In this document: positions 1-9,776 of the stretch, piece after piece
How positions within the stretch are numbered: the first letter of the stretch is position 1
Layout: the number at the start of each line of letters is the position of its first letter
Assembly: GCF_000400735.1 (NCBI RefSeq)
Contig: NZ_KE007366.1
Coordinates: 496,001 to 560,000, forward strand
DNA from: Acinetobacter tandoii DSM 14970 = CIP 107469
GTDB lineage: Bacteria > Pseudomonadota > Gammaproteobacteria > Pseudomonadales > Moraxellaceae
Length of the DNA stretch: 64,000 nucleotides
Direction: 5' to 3'
The notes under the pieces: model-generated
The model's database searches: none
Seen by the model: the letters and a program-made list of their open reading frames with translations, nothing else
Told to the model about the DNA's origin: nothing
Made by a program: the position numbers and the translations under genes

Positions 1-1952
1 AAAACACTAAACAAGCAGAAACCGAGTTTCAGGCGGCAAAAGAGGAACGAGAAAAATTACAAAGTTTCTTGCAACAACAACGCTTATTACATGCTGAAAA
101 TGTTGAACATTTGCGTGCAGCATTACAACAAGGTGAAGCCTGCCTCGTCTGTGGCAGTACCGAACACCCTTATCGTGATGATGAAAATCAAGTTTCCAAA
201 GCATTGTATGAACTGCAACAACAACAGGAACAACAAGCGATTCAACAGGAACAACAATGTCTACAGCTTTGGCAGACTACTCAACAACAACTGACTCAAA
301 TTAGTGCTGAGCAAGTCCAACTACAGCATTCACTACAACAACTGAATGAAAAATCAGAACGACAAAAAAATGAATTACAACAACATCTCACACTATCCGA
401 GCTAGTTCTAGATTTAACTCATCCTCAACAGGAAATCTTGACTACACTACAACAAACCGTTGCCGAAAATACCCAACTCAAACAACAAACTGAATTTCAT
501 TTACAACAGCTCAATCAAGCCTATAAAGAGCAGTTGCAACTTACACAACGCATTCAACACCATACACATCAACTCGCATCGGTGCAGCAGTGGCAACAAC
601 AAATCCAGCAGATTATTGATTGTCTAGCACCGCACGAACAAGCTGCATGGGTAGAACAACCGCTACTGACTGCACAACACACAATGCAATGTTTACAGCA
701 ACGCGTACAGCAAATTGCACAACGTGATAGTTTAAATAAACAGAAAGAACACGCTGAACAACAACTGAACATTCTCAAAGCGAATCTTAATCATTTGAAT
801 GTACAGCTCATCGAGTTCGAGCAACAACTCAAAGCGGTTGAAGCCAAAGGCAAACACAATGCTGAAGCAGCTCAGCAACTTATTGTTAGCATGATTGGCT
901 CAACCGAGCTCAAGGCGAATGAATGGCTTCAACAGCATGATCAACAACGTCACCACTTACAACAACAATACCAACAGCTCAAACTTAGTTTTGAACAGGC
1001 ACGTCAAAATTTTGAACAACATAAAAATGCCTTGGAACAATTAAAAGCACAACAACAACAACAACAACATGCACTCGAGCAAACTCAAACAGAAATTTCA
1101 ACATGGTTAACGCAGCACAGTGAATTTACTGAGCCATTATTAAAAACGCTACTTGCGATTTCCTCAACTCAGGAACAACAACTGCGTTTATCTTTACAAC
1201 AGGCAGACCGTCTATTGAATGAAGCTGCCTATGCTTTGCAAACGCTGCAAGCGCAGTTACAGCAACATCAGCAGCAGCAACCTGAAATTGACCACGATCA
1301 ATTGCTCCAATTACTTGAACAAAATGCTGTGCAATTACAACAACTGTTGGAGCAACGTGATCAACTCAAATTAACACTGGAATTGCATCAGCAAAATTTA
1401 GCCAAGCAACAGCAATTTGCCACCCAAATACAACAAATCCAGCAACAGGAACATCGTTGGGCTAAAATTTCAGGTCTCATGGGTGATGCCACAGGGAAAA
1501 AGTTCCGCGACTTGGCACAACAATATCATCTTGATATTTTAATTGAATACGCCAACCAACAATTAGCCCTTCTATCACAACGTTATACCTTAAAGCGCTT
1601 GGATAACTCGCTCAGTCTCGCCATTATTGATCATGATATGGATGGTGAAACCCGTTCGGTTTCTTCTCTGTCAGGAGGAGAATCTTTCCTGACCGCATTG
1701 GCTTTATCGTTAGCTATTGCCAATATGGCAGCAGGCTCAATGAAAATTGAGTCGCTATTTATTGATGAAGGTTTTGGCACTTTAGATGCTTCATCTTTGC
1801 ATATGGTCATGAATGCTTTTGATCAATTACAAAATCAAGGACGCAAAGTCGTGTTGATCTCGCATATTCAAGAAATGCATGAGCGCATTCCAGTTCAAAT
1901 TCAAGTACAACCCATGGGTTCTGGCTCGAGTCGTATCCAGATTGTGTCTTAA
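1..1952 (+). CDS. sbcC: Nuclease SbcC, C-terminal part (5' end outside window)
   Basis: SbcC is the ATPase subunit of the SbcCD (Mre11–Rad50-like) nuclease, which cuts hairpins and DNA ends. The frame is open from the window edge, so the N-terminal Walker A half is missing. The Rad50-type zinc hook CLVC lies at about nt 141–152. It is followed by a very glutamine-rich coiled-coil arm. The ABC signature SSLSGGES lies near 1662–1686 and the Walker B/D-loop FIDEGFGTLD near 1754–1785. The order hook, arm, ATPase lobe is typical of this family. The arm has many CAA runs. A TTG codon at 69 could be mistaken for a start, but the frame continues upstream. sbcD would be expected upstream, outside the window. 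Confidence 0.93.
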   Translation, partial: NTKQAETEFQAAKEEREKLQSFLQQQRLLHAENVEHLRAALQQGEACLVCGSTEHPYRDDENQVSKALYELQQQQEQQAIQQEQQCLQLWQTTQQQLTQISAEQVQLQHSLQQLNEKSERQKNELQQHLTLSELVLDLTHPQQEILTTLQQTVAENTQLKQQTEFHLQQLNQAYKEQLQLTQRIQHHTHQLASVQQWQQQIQQIIDCLAPHEQAAWVEQPLLTAQHTMQCLQQRVQQIAQRDSLNKQKEHAEQQLNILKANLNHLNVQLIEFEQQLKAVEAKGKHNAEAAQQLIVSMIGSTELKANEWLQQHDQQRHHLQQQYQQLKLSFEQARQNFEQHKNALEQLKAQQQQQQHALEQTQTEISTWLTQHSEFTEPLLKTLLAISSTQEQQLRLSLQQADRLLNEAAYALQTLQAQLQQHQQQQPEIDHDQLLQLLEQNAVQLQQLLEQRDQLKLTLELHQQNLAKQQQFATQIQQIQQQEHRWAKISGLMGDATGKKFRDLAQQYHLDILIEYANQQLALLSQRYTLKRLDNSLSLAIIDHDMDGETRSVSSLSGGESFLTALALSLAIANMAAGSMKIESLFIDEGFGTLDASSLHMVMNAFDQLQNQGRKVVLISHIQEMHERIPVQIQVQPMGSGSSRIQIVS

Positions 1953-2010
1953 GTGTTTATACGTAATATTCAGTCAATTTAACCATTATTCTTAATCCAT
2001 CAGACAATAA

Positions 2011-2037
2011 AAAAGGCTTCGTTTTAGAAGCCTTTTT
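2011..2037. terminator. Bidirectional rho-independent terminator between sbcC and fur
   Basis: The stem GGCTTC/GAAGCC with a 6-nt loop is flanked by an A-run on the left and a T-run on the right. It can serve the convergent sbcC and fur transcripts. Confidence 0.85.
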
Positions 2038-2063
2038 TAAGTTCAGCAAGTGCTTAAGTTACA

Positions 2064-2501
2064 TTACTTTTTACGTAATGCATCCTGACATTCTTGCTCA
2101 TCACAGTAGCCATACAGATTTAATGAATGTCCTGTTAAGGTAAACCCATGTTTTTCTGCCACTGTATGTTGTTCATGTTCAATAACTTCGTTAGTAAATT
2201 CAACAACTTTATTGCAGTTTTGGCAAACCAAGTGATCATGATGATCGTCTTGCATAATTTCAAAAACAGAATGATTATTTTCAAAATGATGACGCTGAAT
2301 AATACCAGCAGCTTCGAATTGCGTTAACACGCGGTAAACAGTTGCTAAACCGACATCTTCACCCTGTTCGAGTAAAGTCTTATAGATATCTTCCGCGCTT
2401 AAATGATGTTGCTTTGAATTTTCTAATAATTCTAATATTTTAATTCGTGGAAGTGTAACTTTAAGTCCAGCTTTGCGTAAGTCTTGGTTTGAAATAGGCA
2501 T
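2064..2501 (-). CDS. fur: Ferric uptake regulator Fur
   Basis: Fur is a dimeric iron-sensing repressor of iron uptake genes. The 145-residue product has the N-terminal winged helix, including a VGLATVYRVL recognition segment near residues 50–60. The HHDH metal site is at about 87–90, C93–x2–C96 follows, and a second Cys pair (C133, C138) sits near the C terminus, as in zinc-containing Fur proteins. Its length is standard. It is divergent from bamE with a 114-bp gap, a fur–omlA/bamE arrangement also known in Pseudomonas. No clear Fur box was recognised in the gap, so autoregulation is not supported here. Confidence 0.96.
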   Translation of the reverse strand: MPISNQDLRKAGLKVTLPRIKILELLENSKQHHLSAEDIYKTLLEQGEDVGLATVYRVLTQFEAAGIIQRHHFENNHSVFEIMQDDHHDHLVCQNCNKVVEFTNEVIEHEQHTVAEKHGFTLTGHSLNLYGYCDEQECQDALRKK

Positions 2502-2615
2502 GTAAAAAGGTCTCTCTCAACAAATTTAAAGTTGGAATATGCAACAAAGTTAAGATGCAGTATGATCTATCCGTGGATCAAATGCATCAAAATTAATTTG
2601 GGATAGTGTAGCAAA

Positions 2616-3014
2616 ATGCAAAAAATCATGTTGACGTTATTCGTCACTTCACTGCTCGCGGGCTGTTCGACCTTGGGCGTTTATAAAGTAGATATTCCTC
2701 AAGGAACACCATTAACACAAGCCCAAGCTTCAAAAATTCAAGTTGGCATGAGTTACCAACAGGTGCGTTTTTTACTCGGTAGCCCAACCATTACAGATCC
2801 ATTAAATCCATTACGATGGGACTACGTCTACAATTATATCCCAGGAACTTATGCTAAAAAAGCCAAGATCCCCGCAGCGCATGGTCAGCATTTGAAAATT
2901 TACTTCGATCAAAACGGTATTGTGAACAAGATTGAAGGTCTAGAAACGATTCCAGAATCACAACCTGGTTTACCTGGATCGAAAGAAGCGATTTTAACTG
3001 CGCCTCCACTATAG
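2616..3014 (+). CDS. bamE: Outer-membrane assembly lipoprotein BamE (OmlA/SmpA)
   Basis: BamE is an accessory lipoprotein of the BAM complex that inserts beta-barrel proteins into the outer membrane. The 132-residue product begins with a hydrophobic signal and a lipobox LLAGC, with lipidation predicted at Cys17. The SmpA/OmlA core includes VGMSYQQVRFLLGSP and the DPLNPLRWDYVYNY segment typical of the family. It is divergent from fur and convergent with rnfH. A terminator follows directly, so it is probably monocistronic. Confidence 0.93.
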   Translation: MQKIMLTLFVTSLLAGCSTLGVYKVDIPQGTPLTQAQASKIQVGMSYQQVRFLLGSPTITDPLNPLRWDYVYNYIPGTYAKKAKIPAAHGQHLKIYFDQNGIVNKIEGLETIPESQPGLPGSKEAILTAPPL

Positions 3015-3032
3015 ACGCTTTAAAATAAAAAG

Positions 3033-3055
3033 AAACCCCTCATTGAGGGGTTTTT
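3033..3055. terminator. Terminator between bamE and rnfH
   Basis: The hairpin AAACCCCTC–attg–GAGGGGTTT is followed by T residues. It lies between convergent genes; the left flank is A-rich, so it may act on both strands. Confidence 0.85.
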
Positions 3056-3059
3056 CATA

Positions 3060-3383
3060 TCATTTCAATTGTTTAAAGCGATTGCCTTTGGCATATCGTC
3101 CTACAGGGTTATTGGCTGCACGGTTACGTCGAATGTCCTTTGGATTAATGGTCAACGCCCGATAAATTTCAACCCGATCACCCGCTTGCAGCAATTGTGC
3201 AGAGTTTTCAAGACGTATGCCAAAGATCCCCAACTGCAACATTTCGGGTAATTCAACCTGCTCTCGAATTCCACTTTGCTCAATTGCATCTAATGCAGTC
3301 ATACCTGATTGAAAGGGAACTTCCAGATGAAACTGTTGTTCCGAGGTCGCATAGGCCACCCAAACTTTGGCTTGCTCCGTCAT
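3060..3383 (-). CDS. RnfH family protein
   Basis: This small ubiquitin-like beta-grasp protein of the RnfH (UPF0125) family has no firmly established biochemical role. The chosen start is the ATG at 3383 (MTEQAKVWVAYAT), giving 107 residues, the usual family length. A longer frame reaches 3461, but that part lies inside the upstream gene. Recognisable segments are the QSGIRE motif, the FGIRLEN segment and EIYRALTINPKDIRR. The upstream gene's stop overlaps this start as TGATG, so translational coupling is likely. In many gammaproteobacteria rnfH sits beside ratA and bamE; here bamE is adjacent but a membrane transporter-like gene takes ratA's place. Confidence 0.88.
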   Translation of the reverse strand: MTEQAKVWVAYATSEQQFHLEVPFQSGMTALDAIEQSGIREQVELPEMLQLGIFGIRLENSAQLLQAGDRVEIYRALTINPKDIRRNRAANNPVGRYAKGNRFKQLK

Positions 3384-4465
3384 CAGATCAATTGTCCTAA
3401 TACCGACACAATTGCAAGAATGATCGCCAGTGGCAGCACAATACGCACCGCAATACGCCAAAGATTATAAAACAGCTCATTACTAAAATTCATCGCTTTA
3501 CGCAAATGGCTGATTTTCATAATCCAGCCCGCAAAAATCGCATAGATTAAGCAAATGACTAGACCCCAAAGCACCAAAACAATATGGAATACGGGTGTAA
3601 TTTCTGGAATAGCCCACACGAACACAGCAGCGACGAGAATTGCCCATTGCACTGCCACCATCACTTGACGTTGTACCAATTGCTCACGTGCAAGCTGTAG
3701 CAGCAGTGCCGCCCCTACAACAGTTGCAACCAACAACGCAATCACAGGTAATTGTGCCGCTACAGCAAAATAGGCAAATGCCAACACAGCCACCAACTGG
3801 GCAATCCAAATCGGCAATACCGTTTTGCTGGCAACATCATCTTGATTCACTTGAACTAAGCTGGTTTGCCAATACAGCCCCAAACCTAAACCGCTCGCAA
3901 CCAATGCCAACACGGTTGCACTGCCCCACTCGCTAAACTCAAGTGCAGTCATGTGCCAAGTAGGTAAAGCTGTTCCACTCACTTGTGCAAAAACCAACGC
4001 GGCAATGACACCTACAGTGGTGATTAATGCCAAAATCATGCGTGGAGCTAAAGATAAAATAACAGCTGCAATAGCTGATCCCACAAAAAGATATTGTGGG
4101 GCAATGCCTTGAGCTACCCATTGTGCGCTGTATTGACTGACATTAAATAACATCGCACCGGCTAGAAATGGAATAAACACCACAGCCATCCAACCGACTA
4201 AACGCCATCTTGGAGATGCATCCGCATCACGGGTTAAATTAGATAGTGCATTTAATGCTGTAGTTTTCGAACGCTTGGCCAAAGCAATTTCTAAATAGCA
4301 AATTGGCAAAGCCAAAACCAACATAGTGCCAAACCAAAGCAACCAGAAATCGAGTTGACGCTCTGTTTGTATTCCCACTATTGGTGCCACAGTGGCAATA
4401 ATGATGAATGACAAACAAAAAGCCATCAGCGGCGATAACCATCGTGACATAGCATTGTCCTGCAT
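3383..4465 (-). CDS. SNF-like (neurotransmitter:sodium symporter-like) membrane protein
   Basis: This is a polytopic inner-membrane protein of 360 residues with roughly ten hydrophobic segments. The N-terminal third resembles the neurotransmitter:sodium symporter family, including an ALPICYLEIALAKRS segment like the family's TM2 region. It is clearly shorter than the usual 450–500 residues. The TM1 GNxWRFP-type sodium/substrate motif of that family is not present, so transport activity and substrate are unknown. The ATG at 4465 has an AGGA box about 7 nt upstream. Its stop overlaps the rnfH start (TGATG), so the two genes form a coupled unit. The family call is moderate. Confidence 0.6.
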   Translation of the reverse strand: MQDNAMSRWLSPLMAFCLSFIIIATVAPIVGIQTERQLDFWLLWFGTMLVLALPICYLEIALAKRSKTTALNALSNLTRDADASPRWRLVGWMAVVFIPFLAGAMLFNVSQYSAQWVAQGIAPQYLFVGSAIAAVILSLAPRMILALITTVGVIAALVFAQVSGTALPTWHMTALEFSEWGSATVLALVASGLGLGLYWQTSLVQVNQDDVASKTVLPIWIAQLVAVLAFAYFAVAAQLPVIALLVATVVGAALLLQLAREQLVQRQVMVAVQWAILVAAVFVWAIPEITPVFHIVLVLWGLVICLIYAIFAGWIMKISHLRKAMNFSNELFYNLWRIAVRIVLPLAIILAIVSVLGQLI

Positions 4466-4639
4466 GATGCATTCCTAATAAAAATCTATCGCTATTTTGC
4501 CTTTGTCATGCATGAAAATCAAAAAGAAAAGCAAACCACCGTATTCGATGGCTTGCTGCGCTAATGCTTTTATTTCTTTTTTTAACTTTTTAATTCTTTT
4601 GCACAGCATGTCCTTGCCGAATCTTAGACATTACTGTAC

Positions 4640-5089
4640 TTAAGAGAAGAACCGAGCAAACCAATTTTTACCCTTTTTCTTTTCTTTTTCTTTAATAATT
4701 CCCATCATGTTTTCTTTGACAGCACCAACATAATCGGCATCATCGTGTTGGATATGGTTAATCAACCATTTCGCTAAGACTTCATGTAATTCAGCCTCAA
4801 TAGACTGTCCCATTTCAAAACGATCACGATACGACTCAATTTTTTTAATAAATAAGTCATGCACGCGTTTATGCGGCACACGGTATTTGTAACCCGCTTC
4901 TTCTTGTAAAGATTCTTCAAAAGTAAAATGTGATTGGGTGTAATCAATAATATTATCGAGAATCTGTTTAATGCGATCACGGTCGGTGTGAAGAGCAATA
5001 TCATTAATTTCATTAATATAATCAAGGATTCGTTTATGCTGATCATCAATCACATCGATACCAGTATTATATTCTGGAACCCATTTCAT
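4640..5089 (-). CDS. Bacteriohemerythrin
   Basis: This is a predicted oxygen-binding non-heme di-iron protein of the hemerythrin family. From the ATG at 5089 it is 149 residues. All seven expected ligands can be placed: H18, H54, E58, H73, H77, H112 and D117, in the HFTFEE, HKRVH and HIQHDD motifs. A longer frame begins at 5119, but the later ATG follows a G-rich stretch about 9 nt upstream and begins with the family-typical MKWVPEYNTGI. The tail is lysine-rich and ends NWFARFFS, a possible membrane- or protein-contact motif. It stands alone, flanked by AT-rich DNA. Likely roles are oxygen storage or sensing. Confidence 0.92.
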   Translation of the reverse strand: MKWVPEYNTGIDVIDDQHKRILDYINEINDIALHTDRDRIKQILDNIIDYTQSHFTFEESLQEEAGYKYRVPHKRVHDLFIKKIESYRDRFEMGQSIEAELHEVLAKWLINHIQHDDADYVGAVKENMMGIIKEKEKKKGKNWFARFFS

Positions 5090-5357
5090 CTTGATACGCC
5101 CCCATTTAACATTCATCATTCGTTACTTGAAAAGGATAGTAACGGTATTAAATTTAAATAAAAAACAAGTAAATCACTCTGGATTCAAGTTTTTAGCGAA
5201 AATCAAAGTCTAATATATTGATAAATATAAATTAATTAGTTTATACCCGATCAAAAGAATAAGATATTTTTTAACCGCAAAGTTTATTTTTTCTTTAATT
5301 ATGAAAACCTTAATTTTAATAATTTAGTAGCATCATTCCGCAATTCGCGCACCGGTC

Positions 5358-6206
5358 TCAATATTGATCAGCGCGAGTGATGCGTTTTAAAGTCGGATTG
5401 GCTTTCTCTCGAACTAAACGCTCGACCTGAGTAAATGCACGCTGAATCGGTTGTCCATATTGAAATAAAATCATTTCGCCTGGTTGAAATGCCTGCCAAA
5501 CTTCATTTTGTGTTAATGGTTCAGTCGTAATAACAGCTACGCGATCTTCTGGAGTCGTCACTTGACTAAAATCGACTTCGACATCAAGATCAATCAACTG
5601 TGCAGGTTTAAACGGATATTCACGTACCAACCAATGTAATTTAGTAATGGCGTAGCTAAATAACGCCTGACCATTGGATAAGCAAAAGTTAAAAGTTCCG
5701 TGTTCTGCAATTTTTGGAGCAATTTCTAAGAGTAGCTCAAACACTTGAGTTAAAGATGGCTCGACATAACCAAATTTTGCGACCAATTGATCCAATAAAA
5801 AACAAAAAGCACGTTCACTGTCCGTATTGCCAATCGGAGTAAAATGTCCCGTTAATGGCGGATCAAAATCAAGCAAGTCACCATTATGAGCAAAAATCCA
5901 CTGACGCCCCCATAACTCACGCATAAAAGGATGCGAGTTTTCTAAGTTAATTTTGCCTTGTGTCGCTTTACGAATATGTGCAATTACATTGCGTGATTTA
6001 ATCGGATAATTCCGTATCAGTTCCGCAATTGGAGATTCAACCGCAGACTGATTATCCACAAATAAACGGCAAGCTTTGTCTTCAAAAAAAGCAATACCGA
6101 AGCCATCACAATGATCTGAAGTAATGCCCGCACGCTGTGAAAAACCACGGAAAGAGAACGTAATATCCGTTGGGGTCGCACAATTCATTCCGAGCAACTG
6201 GCACAT
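5358..6206 (-). CDS. Class II glutamine amidotransferase (YafJ-like)
   Basis: This Ntn-type glutamine amidotransferase domain protein hydrolyses glutamine to release ammonia, but its physiological acceptor is unknown. The ATG at 6206 places the catalytic cysteine at residue 2 (MCQLLGMN), as required for the family; the frame two codons longer starts at TTG and would bury it. The 282 residues match the YafJ/EgtC-like stand-alone family. Visible motifs include NVIAHIRKAT, the NSHPF segment, FAHNGDLL and GNTDSERAF. No partner synthase lies beside it, so it seems monocistronic. Confidence 0.9.
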   Translation of the reverse strand: MCQLLGMNCATPTDITFSFRGFSQRAGITSDHCDGFGIAFFEDKACRLFVDNQSAVESPIAELIRNYPIKSRNVIAHIRKATQGKINLENSHPFMRELWGRQWIFAHNGDLLDFDPPLTGHFTPIGNTDSERAFCFLLDQLVAKFGYVEPSLTQVFELLLEIAPKIAEHGTFNFCLSNGQALFSYAITKLHWLVREYPFKPAQLIDLDVEVDFSQVTTPEDRVAVITTEPLTQNEVWQAFQPGEMILFQYGQPIQRAFTQVERLVREKANPTLKRITRADQY

Positions 6207-6305
6207 AAGCAACTATAAACACTTTAATAGATTATGGGTTTATTGTGCATGACGACAGCAAGGCTTGTAAATCTTAATCTGTGCTAGGTTCATTAATTTT
6301 AATGC

Positions 6306-7088
6306 TTAACGCTGGATATTCTTTTTCATAACAAAACTCTTCGCCATTTTATTCGCCTCAAGTAAAACGAAATAATCCAGACAATTAAATTCACGATCAT
6401 AAAATGCTTGCTGGGATAATTTGGCATTCATTTTTAAATACACATCAAACAATTTAGGAATTTTTTCATCTTGTGCAAAACTGTATTCAGGATGTGTCGG
6501 CTCATATGCCACTTGCGGTTGAATTGCACAAGTTTGCGTTGGGCTGAGTTGTTTTAAATATTGATGCGTATAATACGCACGTGCCTGATTGCCTTGTAAA
6601 CGGATACTGACACAACCAATCAAATATTTTGCCCGCATCTCCCAAAGAACTTTAGGAACAAGATTGAGCCATAAAATGGATAAGGCACGACCAGAACGAT
6701 AACGATGATGCACACACGTTCGTCCAATTTCTACAATATTGGATAAATGTCCCAGCTCATCAATAATTTTAAATTCTTGCGCACTATAGCTCTGTGCCAA
6801 ATCTTGTCCTTGCAAGAGTTTTAAGCGTGTATAGGCAACAATTTCATTGCTGTATTTATCACGCAGTACTGCATGTTCACAGCCAAAATCATACAAATCC
6901 TGATCGATGTCTTGATCGAATGTAATCCCGAATTGTTGAGAAAATTGTGCTGCTCGGAATTTCTGGACTTCGTGTAATTGCTTTAAATCTTCTACCCATT
7001 CAAAGCGGTATTGATGAGTCTGTTTTGTCGCTTTTTTTTGTAATGGCAAAGTAAAGTTTTGACGATATAGATTCAACTTTTCAAACAT
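6306..7088 (-). CDS. OlsB-like GNAT N-acyltransferase
   Basis: The 260-residue protein resembles the OlsB/hemolysin-type GNAT fold, which transfers a fatty acyl chain from acyl-ACP to an amino acid such as ornithine. Segments supporting this are the N-terminal FRAAQFSQQFG, the DFGCEHAVL stretch, IVAYTRLKLL and EIGRTCVHHRYRSG, the last resembling the acyl-donor binding loop. It has no signal peptide and ends with a basic tail. No olsA-type partner is adjacent, although a PlsC-type acyltransferase lies about 6 kb away. The substrate is inferred only; N-acyl amino acid synthases share this fold. Confidence 0.7.
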   Translation of the reverse strand: MFEKLNLYRQNFTLPLQKKATKQTHQYRFEWVEDLKQLHEVQKFRAAQFSQQFGITFDQDIDQDLYDFGCEHAVLRDKYSNEIVAYTRLKLLQGQDLAQSYSAQEFKIIDELGHLSNIVEIGRTCVHHRYRSGRALSILWLNLVPKVLWEMRAKYLIGCVSIRLQGNQARAYYTHQYLKQLSPTQTCAIQPQVAYEPTHPEYSFAQDEKIPKLFDVYLKMNAKLSQQAFYDREFNCLDYFVLLEANKMAKSFVMKKNIQR

Positions 7089-7182
7089 TGTTATGCGCTC
7101 TTCTGGCTTTTTTCATACACTAGGCAATGCAGATGACAATACAATGACTAAAAAATGACGACTGTTAAATAATCTCCACAAT

Positions 7183-7213
7183 AAAAAACCAGCCCTTAAG
7201 GACTGGCTTTAAA
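7183..7213 (-). terminator. Terminator downstream of argB
   Basis: On the minus strand an AAAGCCAGTCC/GGGCTGGTTTT hairpin with a TTAA loop runs into Ts. It closes the algC–argB unit. Confidence 0.82.
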
Positions 7214-7233
7214 CATAAGATAAATTGAATGAA

Positions 7234-8145
<912 letters not shown>

Positions 8146-9570
8146 TCAATGAGCATTTAAAATGTCGTGTGCGATTTTAGGATATCGATCACTTAACATG
8201 GAAACAAAAGATTGCCGAATATCGTTTAAACGAGCAGGATTATCGGCGTCAAAACGAACAGTAAAATATTCGCCAGTATTGGATGCTCGAATAATGCCAA
8301 AACCATCTTCAAAATCAAGCCGTACACCATCAATTTTACTTAATTGAGCAGCGATATGATGGCTCTGGACTTCAATATCAGCCAATAAGGACTTAGGATC
8401 AGCACTATAAGTACTGATATAAGTATCTTCAGTACCACAACGTTCAGGGTATTTGACCAGTGCTTGCGAAAGGGTGAAATCTGGACGTTGACTTAAAAAT
8501 TCGAGTACGCGTAAGGCGGCATATAAGCCATCATCATAACCAAAACCGCGCCCATCATTAAACACGTAATGTCCAGCATATTCCCCACCAAACACAGCTT
8601 TTCCGTGTGATTGCATGAGATATGTCTTTAAGAAACTACTGCCAGTGCGAATCATTTTGGCTTGCCCACCCAATTCACACACCGTATTGCGTACCATCGT
8701 TGAGCATTTTACATCAAACACCACTTCATGCTGAGGATGAGTGGCTAAGCACATTTCAGCGAATAAAGACAATAATCGATCTGCGCTAATGATGCTGCCG
8801 TGTTCATCGACCAATACCAGTCGATCACCATCTCCATCGAGCGCAATACCCATATCTGCTTGTTGCTGCCGAACAGTTTCAGTCAAAGCAATTAAATGAC
8901 TGGCTTGCGATGGGTCTGGGGCATGATCAGGAAATTCGCCATTCGATTCACAACGCAGTGCCGTCACCTGACAACCTAACTTTTGTAAAACTAAAACGGC
9001 ACAGCGACCTGCCGAACCATGTAAACCATCAATCACGATATGGAAAGGTCGTTTCAGTTGAATATCTTCTAAAATGCCTTGCTGATACTGCAAACAGTAG
9101 TTCACATCAAAATCATGCTGAACATGGGTTAAAGCTACTCTACGCTGTGGTGAAAACTGTAAGCTCGCGACATAACCCACTTGTTGGATCATCTCGGGAC
9201 ACGGCGGTTCACCTCGCATAATCCACTTGATGCCATTGTCAGTTTTCGGATTATGGCTCGCGGTAACCATAATACCATTGCCTGCAAATTGGCGCGCACT
9301 GTAATACAACATTGGGCTAGAACAACAACCCACGTTCACGACATGAAAACCTTGTTTTTCGAATATTGTTTGTATAATTTGGGCGTAAGCAGGGCTACTC
9401 AAACGAGCATCATAACCAATCACCACAGTAGTTTGAGCGGCTTGTTGATACTGGCACGCCAGACCATAGGCAATTGCTTCGACCAATTCAGGTGTTAATA
9501 ACGTTATTTTTCCACGAATATCATAGGCACGAAAGACCTGCCATGGAAATATAGGTTGTTGAATATTCAT
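8146..9570 (-). CDS. algC: Phosphomannomutase/phosphoglucomutase
   Basis: This enzyme interconverts hexose 1- and 6-phosphates to supply sugar nucleotides for envelope polysaccharide. The 474-residue alpha-D-phosphohexomutase has the phosphoserine loop TASHNP with the active serine at residue 105. The metal loop DGDGDR is at about 245–250, the sugar loop GGEYAGH near 325, and a C-terminal phosphate-binding RASNTGEY segment follows. It matches Pseudomonas AlgC in length and layout, and lies between dut and argB as it does there. ManB is an alternative name; dual specificity is inferred from the family. Confidence 0.92.
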   Translation of the reverse strand: MNIQQPIFPWQVFRAYDIRGKITLLTPELVEAIAYGLACQYQQAAQTTVVIGYDARLSSPAYAQIIQTIFEKQGFHVVNVGCCSSPMLYYSARQFAGNGIMVTASHNPKTDNGIKWIMRGEPPCPEMIQQVGYVASLQFSPQRRVALTHVQHDFDVNYCLQYQQGILEDIQLKRPFHIVIDGLHGSAGRCAVLVLQKLGCQVTALRCESNGEFPDHAPDPSQASHLIALTETVRQQQADMGIALDGDGDRLVLVDEHGSIISADRLLSLFAEMCLATHPQHEVVFDVKCSTMVRNTVCELGGQAKMIRTGSSFLKTYLMQSHGKAVFGGEYAGHYVFNDGRGFGYDDGLYAALRVLEFLSQRPDFTLSQALVKYPERCGTEDTYISTYSADPKSLLADIEVQSHHIAAQLSKIDGVRLDFEDGFGIIRASNTGEYFTVRFDADNPARLNDIRQSFVSMLSDRYPKIAHDILNAH

Positions 9571-9743
9571 ATATTTGTAACTTCTGAATCCAACGAATAC
9601 TTTAAAAGTCCGTCTTATTCATACAACGTAAATGTTTTAAAATATTTCTAGTTTATATCTGAATAGAATTGAACTGTTAATACTATTTAAGTGTTGTTGA
9701 CAGCGTTTAAAGTTGTATTGAATGAAATCTTTTATATTTCAGA

Positions 9744-9769
9744 ATGAAAGAGCCCACAGGCCCTTTCAT
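9744..9769 (-). terminator. Possible weak terminator after dut
   Basis: A GAAAGGGCC/GGGCTCTTTC stem lies just after the dut stop on the minus strand. The T-tract is poor, so read-through into algC is possible. Confidence 0.5.
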
Positions 9770-9776
9770 ATTAACA

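Noticed and set aside
1050..1075. CAA runs as a microsatellite or CRISPR-like repeat
   Set aside because: They are in-frame glutamine codons in the SbcC coiled coil, with no spacers or fixed unit.
2502..2615. Fur box in the fur–bamE gap
   Set aside because: No stretch close to the 19-bp GATAAT-type palindrome was found.
3384..3461. N-terminal extension of rnfH to 3461
   Set aside because: It lies fully inside the upstream membrane protein gene; the ATG at 3383 matches family length and overlaps the upstream stop in a coupled TGATG.
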